Assembly: GCF_009725165.1 (NCBI RefSeq) | Contig: NZ_WNZW01000004.1 | Coordinates: 124,001-188,000, forward strand | DNA from: Paenibacillus woosongensis | GTDB taxonomy: Bacteria > Bacillota > Bacilli > Paenibacillales > Paenibacillaceae | Length of the DNA: 64,000 nucleotides | Reading direction: 5' to 3' | Shown: positions 18,741 to 27,825 of the stretch, one piece after another | How the letters are laid out: each line of letters starts with the position of its first letter | Numbering within the stretch: position 1 is the first letter of the stretch | Position numbers and translations under genes: made by a program | The notes under the pieces: generated by a model | The model's database searches: none | Seen by the model: only the letters and a program-made list of their open reading frames with translations | What the model was told of the DNA's origin: nothing

Positions 18741-19140
18741 AGTCAAACCTCCATTTTCATGATGATGGTGATCTTCTTTATTTGTGCAAAAAACAGCCTT
18801 ATAAAGAAGGATTCCCGCAGGACTTGACTCCTATGTCAATAAGCGGGATAATAAGAAGCCATAAGTCTTATGATCGCCTATGGCGTAAGAAGTGAGGACT
18901 TCGCTTAGGAAGTGAATTGGGAGTTCTGGAAAAGCAGCCGGCAGCTTTAAAGATGGCTGTTCGAAACAACCCTGTTGGCGTATTGCGTATATCGGCCAAA
19001 CGATAAGGAAAAATTATAATAATAATCTAATTATACAATATAAATAGTGCCGATGTACAATAAATACATTCCATGTATAAGCTTTTCTTATAGAGAATGA
19101 TGTAAATACAATGAATTATTTAATGAGGTGAATTTTCGAC
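18741..19140. other. Divergent intergenic region between mrpA and the USP gene
   Basis: 400 bases, AT-rich toward the USP gene. It must hold the mrp promoter and that of the USP gene. I see a perfect palindrome CATAAG-T-CTTATG at 18860-18872 and a minus-strand TTGACA near 18830 without a convincing -10 partner. I looked for a ydaO (c-di-AMP) riboswitch because of the K+/Na+ context and did not find its core. Confidence 0.4.
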
Positions 19141-19839
19141 ATGAAGAAGGTAAAGGGTCGTATGGATGAGAGTATTCTCGTTTGCGTATATTACGGTCCC
19201 AATGGTGAGCGGTTGATCAGACGCGGTCATAAAATGGCGAGTATGTTGAATTGCCCGCTATATATCCTGACGGTGGATCCGCTCCCGTACGATGAGTTTG
19301 ATGCCGAAAAATCGGGATACATCGAACGCTGGAAGGAACTGGCTGAGGAATGCGATGTTGAGGAGTTTATTCTCCTAGATAATGAAAAGCGGCCCACAGC
19401 TAAAATGATTGCCGAGGTTGCCCATAAATACAACGTCACGCAAATCATTATCGGACAAACCGCCCAGAACCGCTGGGAGGAAATCACGAAGGGTTCCTTC
19501 GTCAACGTGCTTCTTCGCGAAATCACTTTCGTTGACCTTCATATTGTATCGCTGGATCGCACCATCAAGAGCGAGGACGAAATTGAGTATGAAGCCGGCG
19601 TCCGCGGTTATCTGCTGAAGGAAGGGGACAGCTACAGACTATGCTTCTCCTGCCAGAAGAACATGAGTTATGAAGGCATCTTCTATAAAGAGATCGGTAC
19701 GGATTTTAACAACGGCATGTTCAAATTCGTTTGCAATGGCATAACCTACCAGGTCCATGTCGCCGATGACAAAGTGACCGAACCGATCGATGCGCCTTCC
19801 AACGTGAAGTATGAGCATAAGGCCCATGATTTAATCTAA
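19141..19839 (+). CDS. Stand-alone KdpD-like universal stress protein
   Basis: Cytosolic 232-aa protein. Residues about 9-150 are a USP domain of the KdpD type: SILVCVYYGPNGERLIRRG start, then AHKYNVTQIIIGQ, NRWEEITKGSFVNVLL and a closing VDLHIVSLD, close to the KdpD pattern for the nucleotide-binding fold. No histidine-kinase domain follows; instead there is an about 80-residue C-terminal domain (CFSCQKNMSYEGIFYKEIG...) that I do not recognise. ATG 19141 follows AATGAGGTGAA. It is divergent from mrpABCDEFG, which suggests a role in cation homeostasis (inference). A strong terminator follows at 19857, so it is a single-gene unit. Confidence 0.8.
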   Translation: MKKVKGRMDESILVCVYYGPNGERLIRRGHKMASMLNCPLYILTVDPLPYDEFDAEKSGYIERWKELAEECDVEEFILLDNEKRPTAKMIAEVAHKYNVTQIIIGQTAQNRWEEITKGSFVNVLLREITFVDLHIVSLDRTIKSEDEIEYEAGVRGYLLKEGDSYRLCFSCQKNMSYEGIFYKEIGTDFNNGMFKFVCNGITYQVHVADDKVTEPIDAPSNVKYEHKAHDLI

Positions 19840-19856
19840 AATATAGATAGCGAATA

Positions 19857-19893
19857 AGCCCCAGTGCCTGTAAAGCACTGGGGCTGTTGTGTT
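19857..19893 (+). terminator. Terminator of the USP gene
   Basis: Perfect 11-bp stem AGCCCCAGTGC / GCACTGGGGCT with loop CTGTAAA, followed by TTGTTGTGTTT, 17 nt past the stop. Confidence 0.8.
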
Positions 19894-20128
19894 TGGCCAG
19901 GGGTCTTTTGCAACGGGGGAAATGTCCTGATTTTGCTTCATGCTGATGATTCCTTCCTGATTATTCGTTAGGTTATAATACCTATAAATAGTTACAAGTA
20001 ACTTCCTTGTAATAGATAGATTGGACAAATCTGTTTAGAAAATGTATAGAACGTCCTGATATATTATTGGACGATTCAGGAGTTTCGTAAACAGGTATTC
20101 TATTATTTGGTAAAAAAAGGGGTAGAAC

Positions 20129-21583
20129 ATGAAGAGCAATGACAGGTTTAATAGAGAACGAGCGCTGGTCCGAGTTACGGCTCTGTTCATGAGCCTGGTT
20201 TTGTTGGCCAGCTGCGGAATATTTGGCTCCGGCGGCAGCCCGGCAGATCCTGCGGAGGGCCAGATGCAAGGCGAGCAGGCCATCGAGCGCTTTAATGGGG
20301 AGAAGAGCAGGGTAATCACCTCTGTGTATACGGCCCGAAAAGAGCTGAGCCTTACCTTTAACGGTATGGGGGATGCGGAAACGATGGAACGGCTGCTGAA
20401 CGAGCTGGACAAGTATGGTATCAAAGCGACGTTTTTTCTTCCGGGAATACGGGTAGCGGAGGAGCCGGATATTGCGAAAAGCATTATCGAACGGGGGCAT
20501 GAAATCGAAAATAACACGTTGAATCACCTGGATTTAACCAAGCTTGGCTATGAGCAAATCTATAAGGAAATCGAGTTGGCCAACGAAGTGATCGAAAAAG
20601 AAACGGGCGTAACTCCAAAATATATACGAACGAAGTCTGGCGACTACTCGGACGATATTCGGCTTGTAGCCGCGCAGCTAGGAATGGAGGCCGTCGTCAA
20701 TTACAACATCAACCCGAAGGACCGCGATATGAAGAACGCGAAAGAAATTGGCGATTATGTGGCCAGATACATGTCAAGGGGAGGCGTCATCTCGCTGAAC
20801 ACCGACATTAATCCGGAAGTCGTGCCGGCGATTGGTTTTATCGGCGAGGCAGCAGAGGAGCTCGGCTATAAACTGATTACGCTGAGCGAGCTGGTCAAGA
20901 ACGGTGGAGTTCGAAAACCGCTGGAGGAAATCCCCGGGTACGATGCAGCAAAACTGAATCCCGACTACAAAGGCACTCCTTATGAGCTTGTATATAAGGC
21001 CAATACGAGGAAAAAGGAAATCGCTCTTACCTTTGACGATTGGGCGACGGACAAGACGGTTACGCGAATTTTGGACATATTGGCCGAGCATGATGTCAAG
21101 GCAACGTTTTTCTTGCGGGCGCAGGGCGTGGAGCAGAATCCGAATCTGGCAAGGGCCATGATTGAAGAGGGGCATGACGTAGCCAATCATTCCTATGCCC
21201 ATCAGGTTGTAACTACGCTGACTCCGGAGGAACTGCAGGAGGATGTTGTTAAAGCCCATCAAGTAATTACGGAAGCGATCCAGCAGCAGCCGTTAATGCT
21301 GTACAGGCCGCCAACGGGCGTGGTGGATGAGAAGACGGCAGAAATTATCGCGGCTACGGGGTATCCGCAAATTGCGATGTACGACGTGACCACGCTCGAT
21401 TGGGATGTAAAGAACAGCGCCGACGATATTATAAATGGGGTTCTGAAGCAGACGCAGAACGGAAGTGTTATCCTGCTTCATATTCTTGACGGCATTCATA
21501 CGGCAGAGGCGCTGCCAACCGTTTTGGAGCGATTGAAGGAGAAGGGTTACACCTTTGTGAAAATGAAGGATTTGATTCAATAA
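20129..21583 (+). CDS. Lipoprotein with two polysaccharide deacetylase (NodB) domains
   Basis: Membrane-anchored extracellular protein, 484 aa, lipobox LLASC with Cys29. The second NodB domain (about 295-480) looks catalytic: TFDDW (301-305), the metal pair HSYAH (354-358), RPPTG (393-397), DVTTLDWDV and a late ILLH. The first (about 70-255) keeps the fold words (KATFFLPG, ERGHEIENN) but has TFNGMG in place of TFDDG and only one His in the metal-binding stretch, so it is probably inactive. The second domain would deacetylate an N-acetylated glycan. First gene of a five-gene block; the next gene starts 14 nt later. ATG 20129 has GGGGTAGAAC upstream. The leader is about 240 bp with no riboswitch seen. 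Confidence 0.88.
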   Translation: MKSNDRFNRERALVRVTALFMSLVLLASCGIFGSGGSPADPAEGQMQGEQAIERFNGEKSRVITSVYTARKELSLTFNGMGDAETMERLLNELDKYGIKATFFLPGIRVAEEPDIAKSIIERGHEIENNTLNHLDLTKLGYEQIYKEIELANEVIEKETGVTPKYIRTKSGDYSDDIRLVAAQLGMEAVVNYNINPKDRDMKNAKEIGDYVARYMSRGGVISLNTDINPEVVPAIGFIGEAAEELGYKLITLSELVKNGGVRKPLEEIPGYDAAKLNPDYKGTPYELVYKANTRKKEIALTFDDWATDKTVTRILDILAEHDVKATFFLRAQGVEQNPNLARAMIEEGHDVANHSYAHQVVTTLTPEELQEDVVKAHQVITEAIQQQPLMLYRPPTGVVDEKTAEIIAATGYPQIAMYDVTTLDWDVKNSADDIINGVLKQTQNGSVILLHILDGIHTAEALPTVLERLKEKGYTFVKMKDLIQ

Positions 21584-21597
21584 AGAGGCGGAACATT

Positions 21598-22932
21598 TTG
21601 ACGGACGGGGATGGAGAAATGGGATTGTACGAAGATATCGTTAATCGGCGCGAAGGAATTGCCGTCATTGGACTCGGGTATGTCGGCCTGCCGATCGCAG
21701 TCGCTTTTTCGAGAAAAACCAATGTGATTGGATTTGATGTGAACCGCAGGAAAATAGATAGTTACCTGACGGGAATCGATGTGACAGGCGATGTGGGCGA
21801 CGACGTCATTCGGAAATGCAGCGTGAAGTTTACCTCCGAGGAGGAGATGCTGGAAGGAACTCGTTTCTTTCTCGTGGCCGTACCAACCCCGATTCAAAGC
21901 GGAAATGTGCCGGATTTGAAGTATGTGCAGAGCGCCAGCCGAATCGTCGGAAAGAAGCTGACCCAGGGGGCGGTCGTCGTATATGAATCCACGGTATATC
22001 CCGGCGTCACGGAGGACGTATGCATACCTATTCTCGAAGAGGAATCGGGTTTGAGGTGCGGAGTCGATTTTAAGGTAGGCTATTCGCCTGAACGGATCAA
22101 TCCGGGCGATAAAGTCCACCGTCTGGAGAATATTGTGAAGATCGTATCCGGCATTGACGATGATGCGCGGGAGTTGATCGCACGGGTATACGAGCTTGTA
22201 ATTGAAGCCGGCGTATACCGGGCGGAGAGCATCAAGGTCGCCGAGGCAGCCAAGGTTATTGAAAATGCGCAGAGGGACATCAATATCGCCTTCATGAACG
22301 AACTATCGATGGTGTTTCATCGCATGGGTATCGACACGAAGTCCGTGCTGGAGGCGGCGGGGACGAAGTGGAATTTTCTGCATTTCACCCCTGGTTTGGT
22401 AGGCGGGCACTGTATTGGCATAGATCCTTATTATTTAACTTATAAAGCAGAGGATACGGGCTACCATTCGAAAATCATCTTGGCAGGGCGGCATATCAAC
22501 GACAGCATGGGAGCCTACATTGCGGACAGTATTATTAAAATATTGGTCCGGCAGCAGCTCGATATCCGGAATACGAGAATCGGCCTGCTGGGCCTGGCTT
22601 TCAAGGAAAATTGCGCGGACATCCGGAACACAAAGGTCACGGACATTATTAACGAACTGAAGGATTATGGGGTGACGACATTAGTCGCCGACCCGCTGGT
22701 AGATCCGCAGGAGGCTTACGAGGAATACGGCCTCGAATTAGCGGATATGTCCTCCTTCAAGGACTTGAACGTTGTCATTGTCGCGGTTCCGCATACGCCT
22801 TTTGCCGAAATGGGAATTGAGGATTTTAAGAAAATGTACAATGGCAGCCAGACGAAGATCATGATTGATGTCAAAGGGATATACTCCAAAGCGGAGTATG
22901 AACACAGCGGTTTCTACTACTGGAGGCTGTAG
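21598..22932 (+). CDS. UDP-sugar 6-dehydrogenase (UDP-GlcNAc/GalNAc or UDP-Glc type)
   Basis: NAD-dependent four-electron oxidation of a UDP-hexose to the uronate, 444 aa. The Rossmann motif is AVIGLGYVGLPIAVAFS (about 21-37). The substrate domain has YESTVYPG and GYSPERINPG; the catalytic-cysteine motif PGLVGGHCIGIDPYYL is intact; AFKENCADIRNTKV belongs to the C-terminal UDP-binding domain. The last two motifs are of the WbpA/WbpO/TviB (UDP-N-acetylhexosamine dehydrogenase) style more than UGD/HasB style, so an amino-uronate is the likelier product; this is an inference. TTG 21598 follows GAGGCGG; ATG 21619 is an alternative. It supplies an activated acid sugar for the glycosyltransferase downstream. 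Confidence 0.9.
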   Translation: MTDGDGEMGLYEDIVNRREGIAVIGLGYVGLPIAVAFSRKTNVIGFDVNRRKIDSYLTGIDVTGDVGDDVIRKCSVKFTSEEEMLEGTRFFLVAVPTPIQSGNVPDLKYVQSASRIVGKKLTQGAVVVYESTVYPGVTEDVCIPILEEESGLRCGVDFKVGYSPERINPGDKVHRLENIVKIVSGIDDDARELIARVYELVIEAGVYRAESIKVAEAAKVIENAQRDINIAFMNELSMVFHRMGIDTKSVLEAAGTKWNFLHFTPGLVGGHCIGIDPYYLTYKAEDTGYHSKIILAGRHINDSMGAYIADSIIKILVRQQLDIRNTRIGLLGLAFKENCADIRNTKVTDIINELKDYGVTTLVADPLVDPQEAYEEYGLELADMSSFKDLNVVIVAVPHTPFAEMGIEDFKKMYNGSQTKIMIDVKGIYSKAEYEHSGFYYWRL

Positions 22933-22969
22933 GCTGCAGGTATACCAATAATGATTGGGGACGCAAATA

Positions 22970-24838
22970 GTGATTAAAAGTAAGAAGAAAAAGGAAGAAG
23001 TACTGACAATACCTAAAGTTGACAGGCGTACATTGTCGCATGTGCCTGATCCTGAGAATATTCGGGGACGGCTCGACCGCAGAGGACTGAGGGGCGATGG
23101 GCTGGAGCCGGAGCTGGACGGCAATGATTCGGATTCCCGGGAGAAGCTGCGGCTGCTCAGCCTTCGTTATATCGCGGATTTCGACGTTCTGCTAATTCCC
23201 GAGGGAGAAAAGAAAAAGGCAGGCATTCAGGCCCGGGCCGTCGATATATCGTCAACGGGTATATTGATTGAATTGGGTACTGAAGCGGGCAAGTTTGAGG
23301 TAGGCGACCGTTATGAGCTTCGCTGCCATATCCCGCCGGGAACGATGCCAGAGGGCTTCGAGTCTTCCGTCAGGCTAGGCACGGACGTTGTCCGCCTGTT
23401 TACGCAGGAGGCGGAGGGACAGATTAAACAGAGGGTTGCCCTGCAATTTGCAAAGCCGCTGACCGAGTATTTCCAGAAGAAACGCTGGGGGTATTCGATT
23501 TATACGGCGAGCGGAATGTTGTTCATCGCCGTCGCCATCATTATGCTGATGCGCGTGGAGAGCGTCATTTATTTTAAATACAATTTCTGGCTGTATTTAT
23601 ATAGTTTGATCGCGGCGATCTTTTTGCTGAGCCGGTATTTGTTTGGGGCGTTTTACCGGGACGTGCCGGTCAATCCGGATTATACGCCGGGCGTGAGCAT
23701 CATTATCCCGTGCTTCAATGAAGCTGAGTGGATTCACCGGACGATACTAAGCTGCATCAACCAGGATTATCCGGTCGATAAGCTGGAGGTGATCGTCGTC
23801 GATGACCGGTCGACCGATCATTCCGCCGAGGAAATCCGCAGGACGATAGAGATGGTTCACCAGGAAGCAGAGCGCTACGCCACCAAGGAAAGGCTGAAGA
23901 TGGTCGTGTTGCCGGAGAACGGGGGCAAGCGGGTCGCATTGGTGAAGGGCGTGGAAATGGCGAAGCATGATCTCGTCGTCTTCGTGGATTCTGACAGCTT
24001 CCTGGAGCCGACGGCCATCAAGCATTTAGTACAGCCGTTCCAGGACCCGCGTATGGGCGGCGTCGCCGGTCGTACGGATGTCGAGAACAAATATACGAAT
24101 TCGATCACGAAGCTGCAAACCGTACGTTATTATATCGCGTTTCGCATTATGAAGGCAGCGGAATCGTATTTCGATAGCGTCACCTGCCTGTCCGGCCCGC
24201 TGTCCTGTTATCGCAAGGACCTTGTACTGCAGCATTCCGAAGCGTGGCTGAACCAGAAGTTCCTGGGACAGCCGGCGACCTTTGGCGATGACCGGAGCAT
24301 GACGAATTTTATTTTAAAGACGCATCGTACTGGCTACCAGGATAGTGCGATTTGCTCCACGATTGTGCCGTCGAAGATGAGCGTGTTCCTGAAGCAGCAA
24401 ATGCGCTGGAAGCGTTCATGGCTGCGCGAGTCGCTGCGGGCCTCGGGGTTTATTTGGCGTAAAGAGCCTTTTATGTCGCTATTTTTCTACGTCGGGGTTA
24501 TCGTGCCGATCGCGGCGCCGGTTGTCGTGCTGTACAACCTGGTTTATGTCCCGCTAGCTTATCAGATTTTCCCGGGCACGTTTCTGATGGGGCTGCTTCT
24601 CATGGGACTGCTGATGAGTCTGGCCCATCTATTGTTCCGCAAGAGCAGGCTGTGGGTTTACGGACTGATATTCTGCGTATTTTACGAGGCTGTGCTGCTG
24701 TGGCAGATGCCGGTGGCTTGGGTGACGTTCTGGAAGTCTACCTGGGGGACAAGGGAGACGCCGCAGGATATTGAAGCTAGAGAGAAGAAGGAAGCGCGAA
24801 AACAAAAAAATAAAAAAAGAATCGGATTGCCGTTCTAA
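22970..24838 (+). CDS. PilZ-domain processive glycosyltransferase (hyaluronan/chitin synthase-like)
   Basis: Membrane polysaccharide synthase, 622 aa from GTG 22970 (GGGGA about nine bases upstream; a TTG at 22955 lacks a site). Domain order: basic N-terminus; PilZ domain about 55-165 with the c-di-GMP motifs RxxxR (REKLR, 57-61) and DxSxxG (DISSTG, 92-97); two membrane helices (about 177-225); a GT2 domain about 240-490 with VVDDRST, the DxD-type DSD (340-342), SGPLSCYR, FGDDRSM (439 onward) and the processivity motif QxxRW (QQMRW, 476-480); three to four C-terminal helices; a Lys-rich tail. SGPLxxYR plus FGDDR plus QQxRW is the set found in hyaluronan synthase and NodC. It is therefore likely to polymerise and export a beta-linked hexosamine-containing chain, switched on by c-di-GMP. 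Confidence 0.9.
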   Translation: MIKSKKKKEEVLTIPKVDRRTLSHVPDPENIRGRLDRRGLRGDGLEPELDGNDSDSREKLRLLSLRYIADFDVLLIPEGEKKKAGIQARAVDISSTGILIELGTEAGKFEVGDRYELRCHIPPGTMPEGFESSVRLGTDVVRLFTQEAEGQIKQRVALQFAKPLTEYFQKKRWGYSIYTASGMLFIAVAIIMLMRVESVIYFKYNFWLYLYSLIAAIFLLSRYLFGAFYRDVPVNPDYTPGVSIIIPCFNEAEWIHRTILSCINQDYPVDKLEVIVVDDRSTDHSAEEIRRTIEMVHQEAERYATKERLKMVVLPENGGKRVALVKGVEMAKHDLVVFVDSDSFLEPTAIKHLVQPFQDPRMGGVAGRTDVENKYTNSITKLQTVRYYIAFRIMKAAESYFDSVTCLSGPLSCYRKDLVLQHSEAWLNQKFLGQPATFGDDRSMTNFILKTHRTGYQDSAICSTIVPSKMSVFLKQQMRWKRSWLRESLRASGFIWRKEPFMSLFFYVGVIVPIAAPVVVLYNLVYVPLAYQIFPGTFLMGLLLMGLLMSLAHLLFRKSRLWVYGLIFCVFYEAVLLWQMPVAWVTFWKSTWGTRETPQDIEAREKKEARKQKNKKRIGLPF

Positions 24839-24877
24839 AGCAATCGCCTGAAGATTCATAGAGTGAGGATGGCAGAA

Positions 24878-26644
24878 ATGTTAAAGAAGAACCGGAACTC
24901 TGCCCTGGATTATCGCAAGAAAAATCGCAGAAAATGGATCAGGACCATCGTGCAAAGTGCGATTTTGCTGGTCGTGGGCGTATTGCTGTTCAACGCCTTG
25001 TTCGGAATCCGGCGATATGAGGAGCCTGACAAATCCGAATGGCGCAATAGCAAAGGCTTTATCGCCATATCTTATTTCGGGGTAGGACGTTCAGCCACGC
25101 CGAAGCTGGTGGCCAAGAGCGAGCTTGATCAGCATTTGAAGGCTCTATATGACCAGGGCTACGTTACGATATCGCAGCAGGATATTTTGGATTTCTATTT
25201 TCATCATAAGCCGCTGCCTGACAAAGCGCTGTACTTATCGTTTGAGGATGGACGAAACGACTCCAGCCTGTACTCCCAACCGCTGTTGGAGAAATATAAT
25301 TACAAGGCGACGTTTTTCTCTTATGCGAACAAAATGGGAAAGAGCGAGCGCAAGTTCGTGCAGCCAAAAGAGATGCTGAACATGATGAAATCAGGCTACT
25401 GGGAGCTGGGGACCAATGGAAACCGGCTGACGTACATCAATATTTTTGATGATCAGGGCAGCTTCATTGGAATGAAGGAAGAGAACGAATTAACCAATAA
25501 GGAGCATATCGAGTACTATAACCATTATTTGATGGATTTCATTCGGGACGAGAACATGATCCCGGCGGAGAATCGAACGGAGATGGAAGCGCGGATTCAT
25601 AGCGATTATGCCGCGATGAAGGACATCTATACCAGCAAGCTGGGGTTCGTGCCTCAAGTATATATGATCATGCACGCAAACGCCTTGAACAACGGCATGA
25701 ACCCGCTGGTCGCTCACGCAAACAACACGAACATCGAGCAGCTGTTCAGTATTCATTTCAATCGGGAAGGCGAGGCCTTTAACTCTGCTGATGCAGATGT
25801 GTATGATTTGACGCGGGTACAGGCGGCTCCGTACTGGTACACCAATCATTTGCTGATGAAAATACAGAAGGATACGGGAGAGAAGATGCAGTTTGTCCGC
25901 GGCGACGCACGGCTTGCCGAACCTTGGCAGCTCGTTGGCGGAGCGGCGCAGTTTGCTGACAATCGGATTATTCTGACTTCCCCTCCGGCAGCCCCAGGCA
26001 TGCTGTACTTGAGCAATAGCGAGAGCAGCGAGAATACGGTAATCTCCTACAAATTAGCGGGGAATGTCGTCGGCAAGCAGACCGTATATGTCCGCTATGA
26101 CCGGCGGGCGGGAGCTTTTCTAAGGGTGGTCCTCGAGAACAACCAGCTGCATGTCGAACAGCAGAAAGCTGGCGGTAAGGCCGAACGCGTATTCTCCAGC
26201 CCGCTGCAGCCGATTGCTTGGAGTGAAGAGGATCTCGCTTTTTCTAAGGCTTCGGTATACACGAAGGAACAAATTGCCGCAAGCGCCGGGCCGCAGGAGG
26301 AAGAGTACCCGACGAATATTCGGCAGATAAGGCAATTGCAGGTGGAGCTGAGCGGGGACCAGCTGACCATCGTAGTCGACGGCGATCGCATTGCTGGCGG
26401 ACTGGCGCTTGACGGTGTGGTGAAATACGGCGGCATTGCCCTTGAAGCGGAATACAGCGGGCAAAATAAGAAGGACGATATTTACGACGGTGTATTCGAG
26501 GATTTCGAAGTGGCGCGGATGACGAAGGAGGACGGCAGTCCTGATGTCGTGTTCAGCCATAGAATCACTGGCTTTCAGGGTATCGTGCACGGCCTCAAAA
26601 AAGGGTTGGACGCTTCCATAACTTGGGTGATGGACACCTTCTAA
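24878..26644 (+). CDS. Membrane-anchored polysaccharide-deacetylase-like protein with beta-rich C-terminal domain
   Basis: 588 aa from ATG 24878 (GAGGATGG nine bases upstream). Basic N-terminus, then one membrane helix at about 23-43, so the bulk is extracellular. Residues about 60-340 follow the PgaB-type deacetylase pattern (FIAISYFGVG, ALYLSFEDGRND at 117-128, KATFFSYANKMG). The metal-site words are altered: SFEDG for TFDDG, and the expected HSxxH stretch reads LGTNGNRLTY. It may be inactive, use another site, or bind sugar only. The C-terminal about 230 residues look like a concanavalin/jelly-roll carbohydrate-binding domain (strands with VYVRYDRRAG, GVFEDFEVARM) and are not assigned. Fourth gene of the exopolysaccharide block. 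Confidence 0.75.
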   Translation: MLKKNRNSALDYRKKNRRKWIRTIVQSAILLVVGVLLFNALFGIRRYEEPDKSEWRNSKGFIAISYFGVGRSATPKLVAKSELDQHLKALYDQGYVTISQQDILDFYFHHKPLPDKALYLSFEDGRNDSSLYSQPLLEKYNYKATFFSYANKMGKSERKFVQPKEMLNMMKSGYWELGTNGNRLTYINIFDDQGSFIGMKEENELTNKEHIEYYNHYLMDFIRDENMIPAENRTEMEARIHSDYAAMKDIYTSKLGFVPQVYMIMHANALNNGMNPLVAHANNTNIEQLFSIHFNREGEAFNSADADVYDLTRVQAAPYWYTNHLLMKIQKDTGEKMQFVRGDARLAEPWQLVGGAAQFADNRIILTSPPAAPGMLYLSNSESSENTVISYKLAGNVVGKQTVYVRYDRRAGAFLRVVLENNQLHVEQQKAGGKAERVFSSPLQPIAWSEEDLAFSKASVYTKEQIAASAGPQEEEYPTNIRQIRQLQVELSGDQLTIVVDGDRIAGGLALDGVVKYGGIALEAEYSGQNKKDDIYDGVFEDFEVARMTKEDGSPDVVFSHRITGFQGIVHGLKKGLDASITWVMDTF

Positions 26645-26683
26645 TACCGGGACTAGAAAGAAGAGAAAGGTGTCAGAGAATAG

Positions 26684-27751
26684 ATGACGAGACGATGGGT
26701 ATATATTATGGCTGCTGTAATTATAGTCATTATCGCGGGTATTATATGGTTTTACAGGCAGGAGAATGAGGAGCAAACGATCCGGGCGGTGACCGTGGAG
26801 CATGATTTGGAAATGTCCGCTTGGGTCGTTGATTGGAAATGGGAATCCGGTGTGGCTGATTTACAGCAGATGAGCAGGAATCTCGATCGTCTGCAGGCGT
26901 TTGCCGCTTACTTCGACAGCGAGAACCGTCTCTATTTTACCGACGACATGCATAAGGCGCTTCCGCATATATTCGAGACGGCGCGGAAAGGCGGCGTAAA
27001 GTACGTGGATTTGACGATCGTCAATGACCGCTGGAACCCGGATGGAACGGCAGTGCAGAAGGATCCGGGCATTGTCTCTCGTATTTTGGCCACGCGGGAA
27101 AGTCAGGAGCAGCATATCGAAGAGATTATCGACACCGTAGAACGGTACGGATTTGACGGGGTTGAGATGGACTTTGAGAAGATCGGGGACGCGGACTGGG
27201 AGAAGCTCTGCATTTTTTATGCAAAGTTGTATGAACGCCTGCACGCCAAAGAGAAGTCGCTCCGCGTTATATTGGAGCCGCGTACCCCAATAGAGCGGCT
27301 GGCGCTGCCTGAAGGTCCGGTGTATGTGATGATGGCTTACAATTTGTTCGGCAGCCATAGCGGTCCAGGTCCGAAAGCGGATCATGCGTTTATTAGGAAG
27401 CTGGCTTCCCGCATGAAAGTGCTGCCAGGCGAAGCGGCGATCGCTTTCTCGGTTGGCGGCTTTGACTGGACGGATGGCGGGAAGGTGACCTCCTTGACGG
27501 AGAAGCAGGCGGCAGAGCTGCTGCGGCAGAGCAGTACGGCCGTACCGATGAGGGATAAGGCTAGCGGAAGCCTCTATTTTTCTTATAAGGATGAAGAGGG
27601 TCTGAAGCATACCGTCTGGTATGCGGATGGGGAGACGATATCGCAATGGATTCACATAGCCCAGCAGTCGGGGTATGATAATATCGTTTTATGGAGGCTG
27701 GGCGAGTTCGAACAGGGTACGCTCAATAAGCTGAAAAAAAACCATTTTTAA
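26684..27751 (+). CDS. Membrane-anchored GH18-like glycoside hydrolase
   Basis: 355 aa. One N-terminal membrane helix (about 5-23) anchors an extracellular TIM-barrel domain. The GH18 catalytic signature DxxDxDxE is seen as DGVEMDFE (158-165), with the catalytic Glu165 in place and the middle Asp changed to Glu, as in some spore-coat and sporulation GH18 proteins. MSAWVVDW early and VMMAYNLFG (the Met-Tyr substrate strand) also fit. Last gene of the block, 39 nt after the deacetylase-like gene; ATG 26684 has AGAAAGGTG upstream. A hydrolase in the same operon as a synthase usually trims or releases the polymer, or removes mislocalised chains. A hairpin follows at 27826. Confidence 0.82.
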   Translation: MTRRWVYIMAAVIIVIIAGIIWFYRQENEEQTIRAVTVEHDLEMSAWVVDWKWESGVADLQQMSRNLDRLQAFAAYFDSENRLYFTDDMHKALPHIFETARKGGVKYVDLTIVNDRWNPDGTAVQKDPGIVSRILATRESQEQHIEEIIDTVERYGFDGVEMDFEKIGDADWEKLCIFYAKLYERLHAKEKSLRVILEPRTPIERLALPEGPVYVMMAYNLFGSHSGPGPKADHAFIRKLASRMKVLPGEAAIAFSVGGFDWTDGGKVTSLTEKQAAELLRQSSTAVPMRDKASGSLYFSYKDEEGLKHTVWYADGETISQWIHIAQQSGYDNIVLWRLGEFEQGTLNKLKKNHF

Positions 27752-27825
27752 TTTCTTTTTCAGGTTATGATAATGTGGCATTAAGGAAGGGCAGTTAAAG
27801 TATAGGTACTCCCTTTTTTATAAAG

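Noticed and set aside
18741-19140. A ydaO-type c-di-AMP riboswitch upstream of mrpA or the USP gene
   Set aside because: I searched both strands for the conserved core by eye and found none.
22951-22980. GGGGACGCAAATAG resembles the GEMM-I (c-di-GMP) riboswitch core GGGACGCAAAG upstream of the PilZ glycosyltransferase gene
   Set aside because: Only the one short word matches; the second half of the motif and the flanking stems are missing and the string spans the ribosome site and start. It is attractive because of the c-di-GMP context but not supported.
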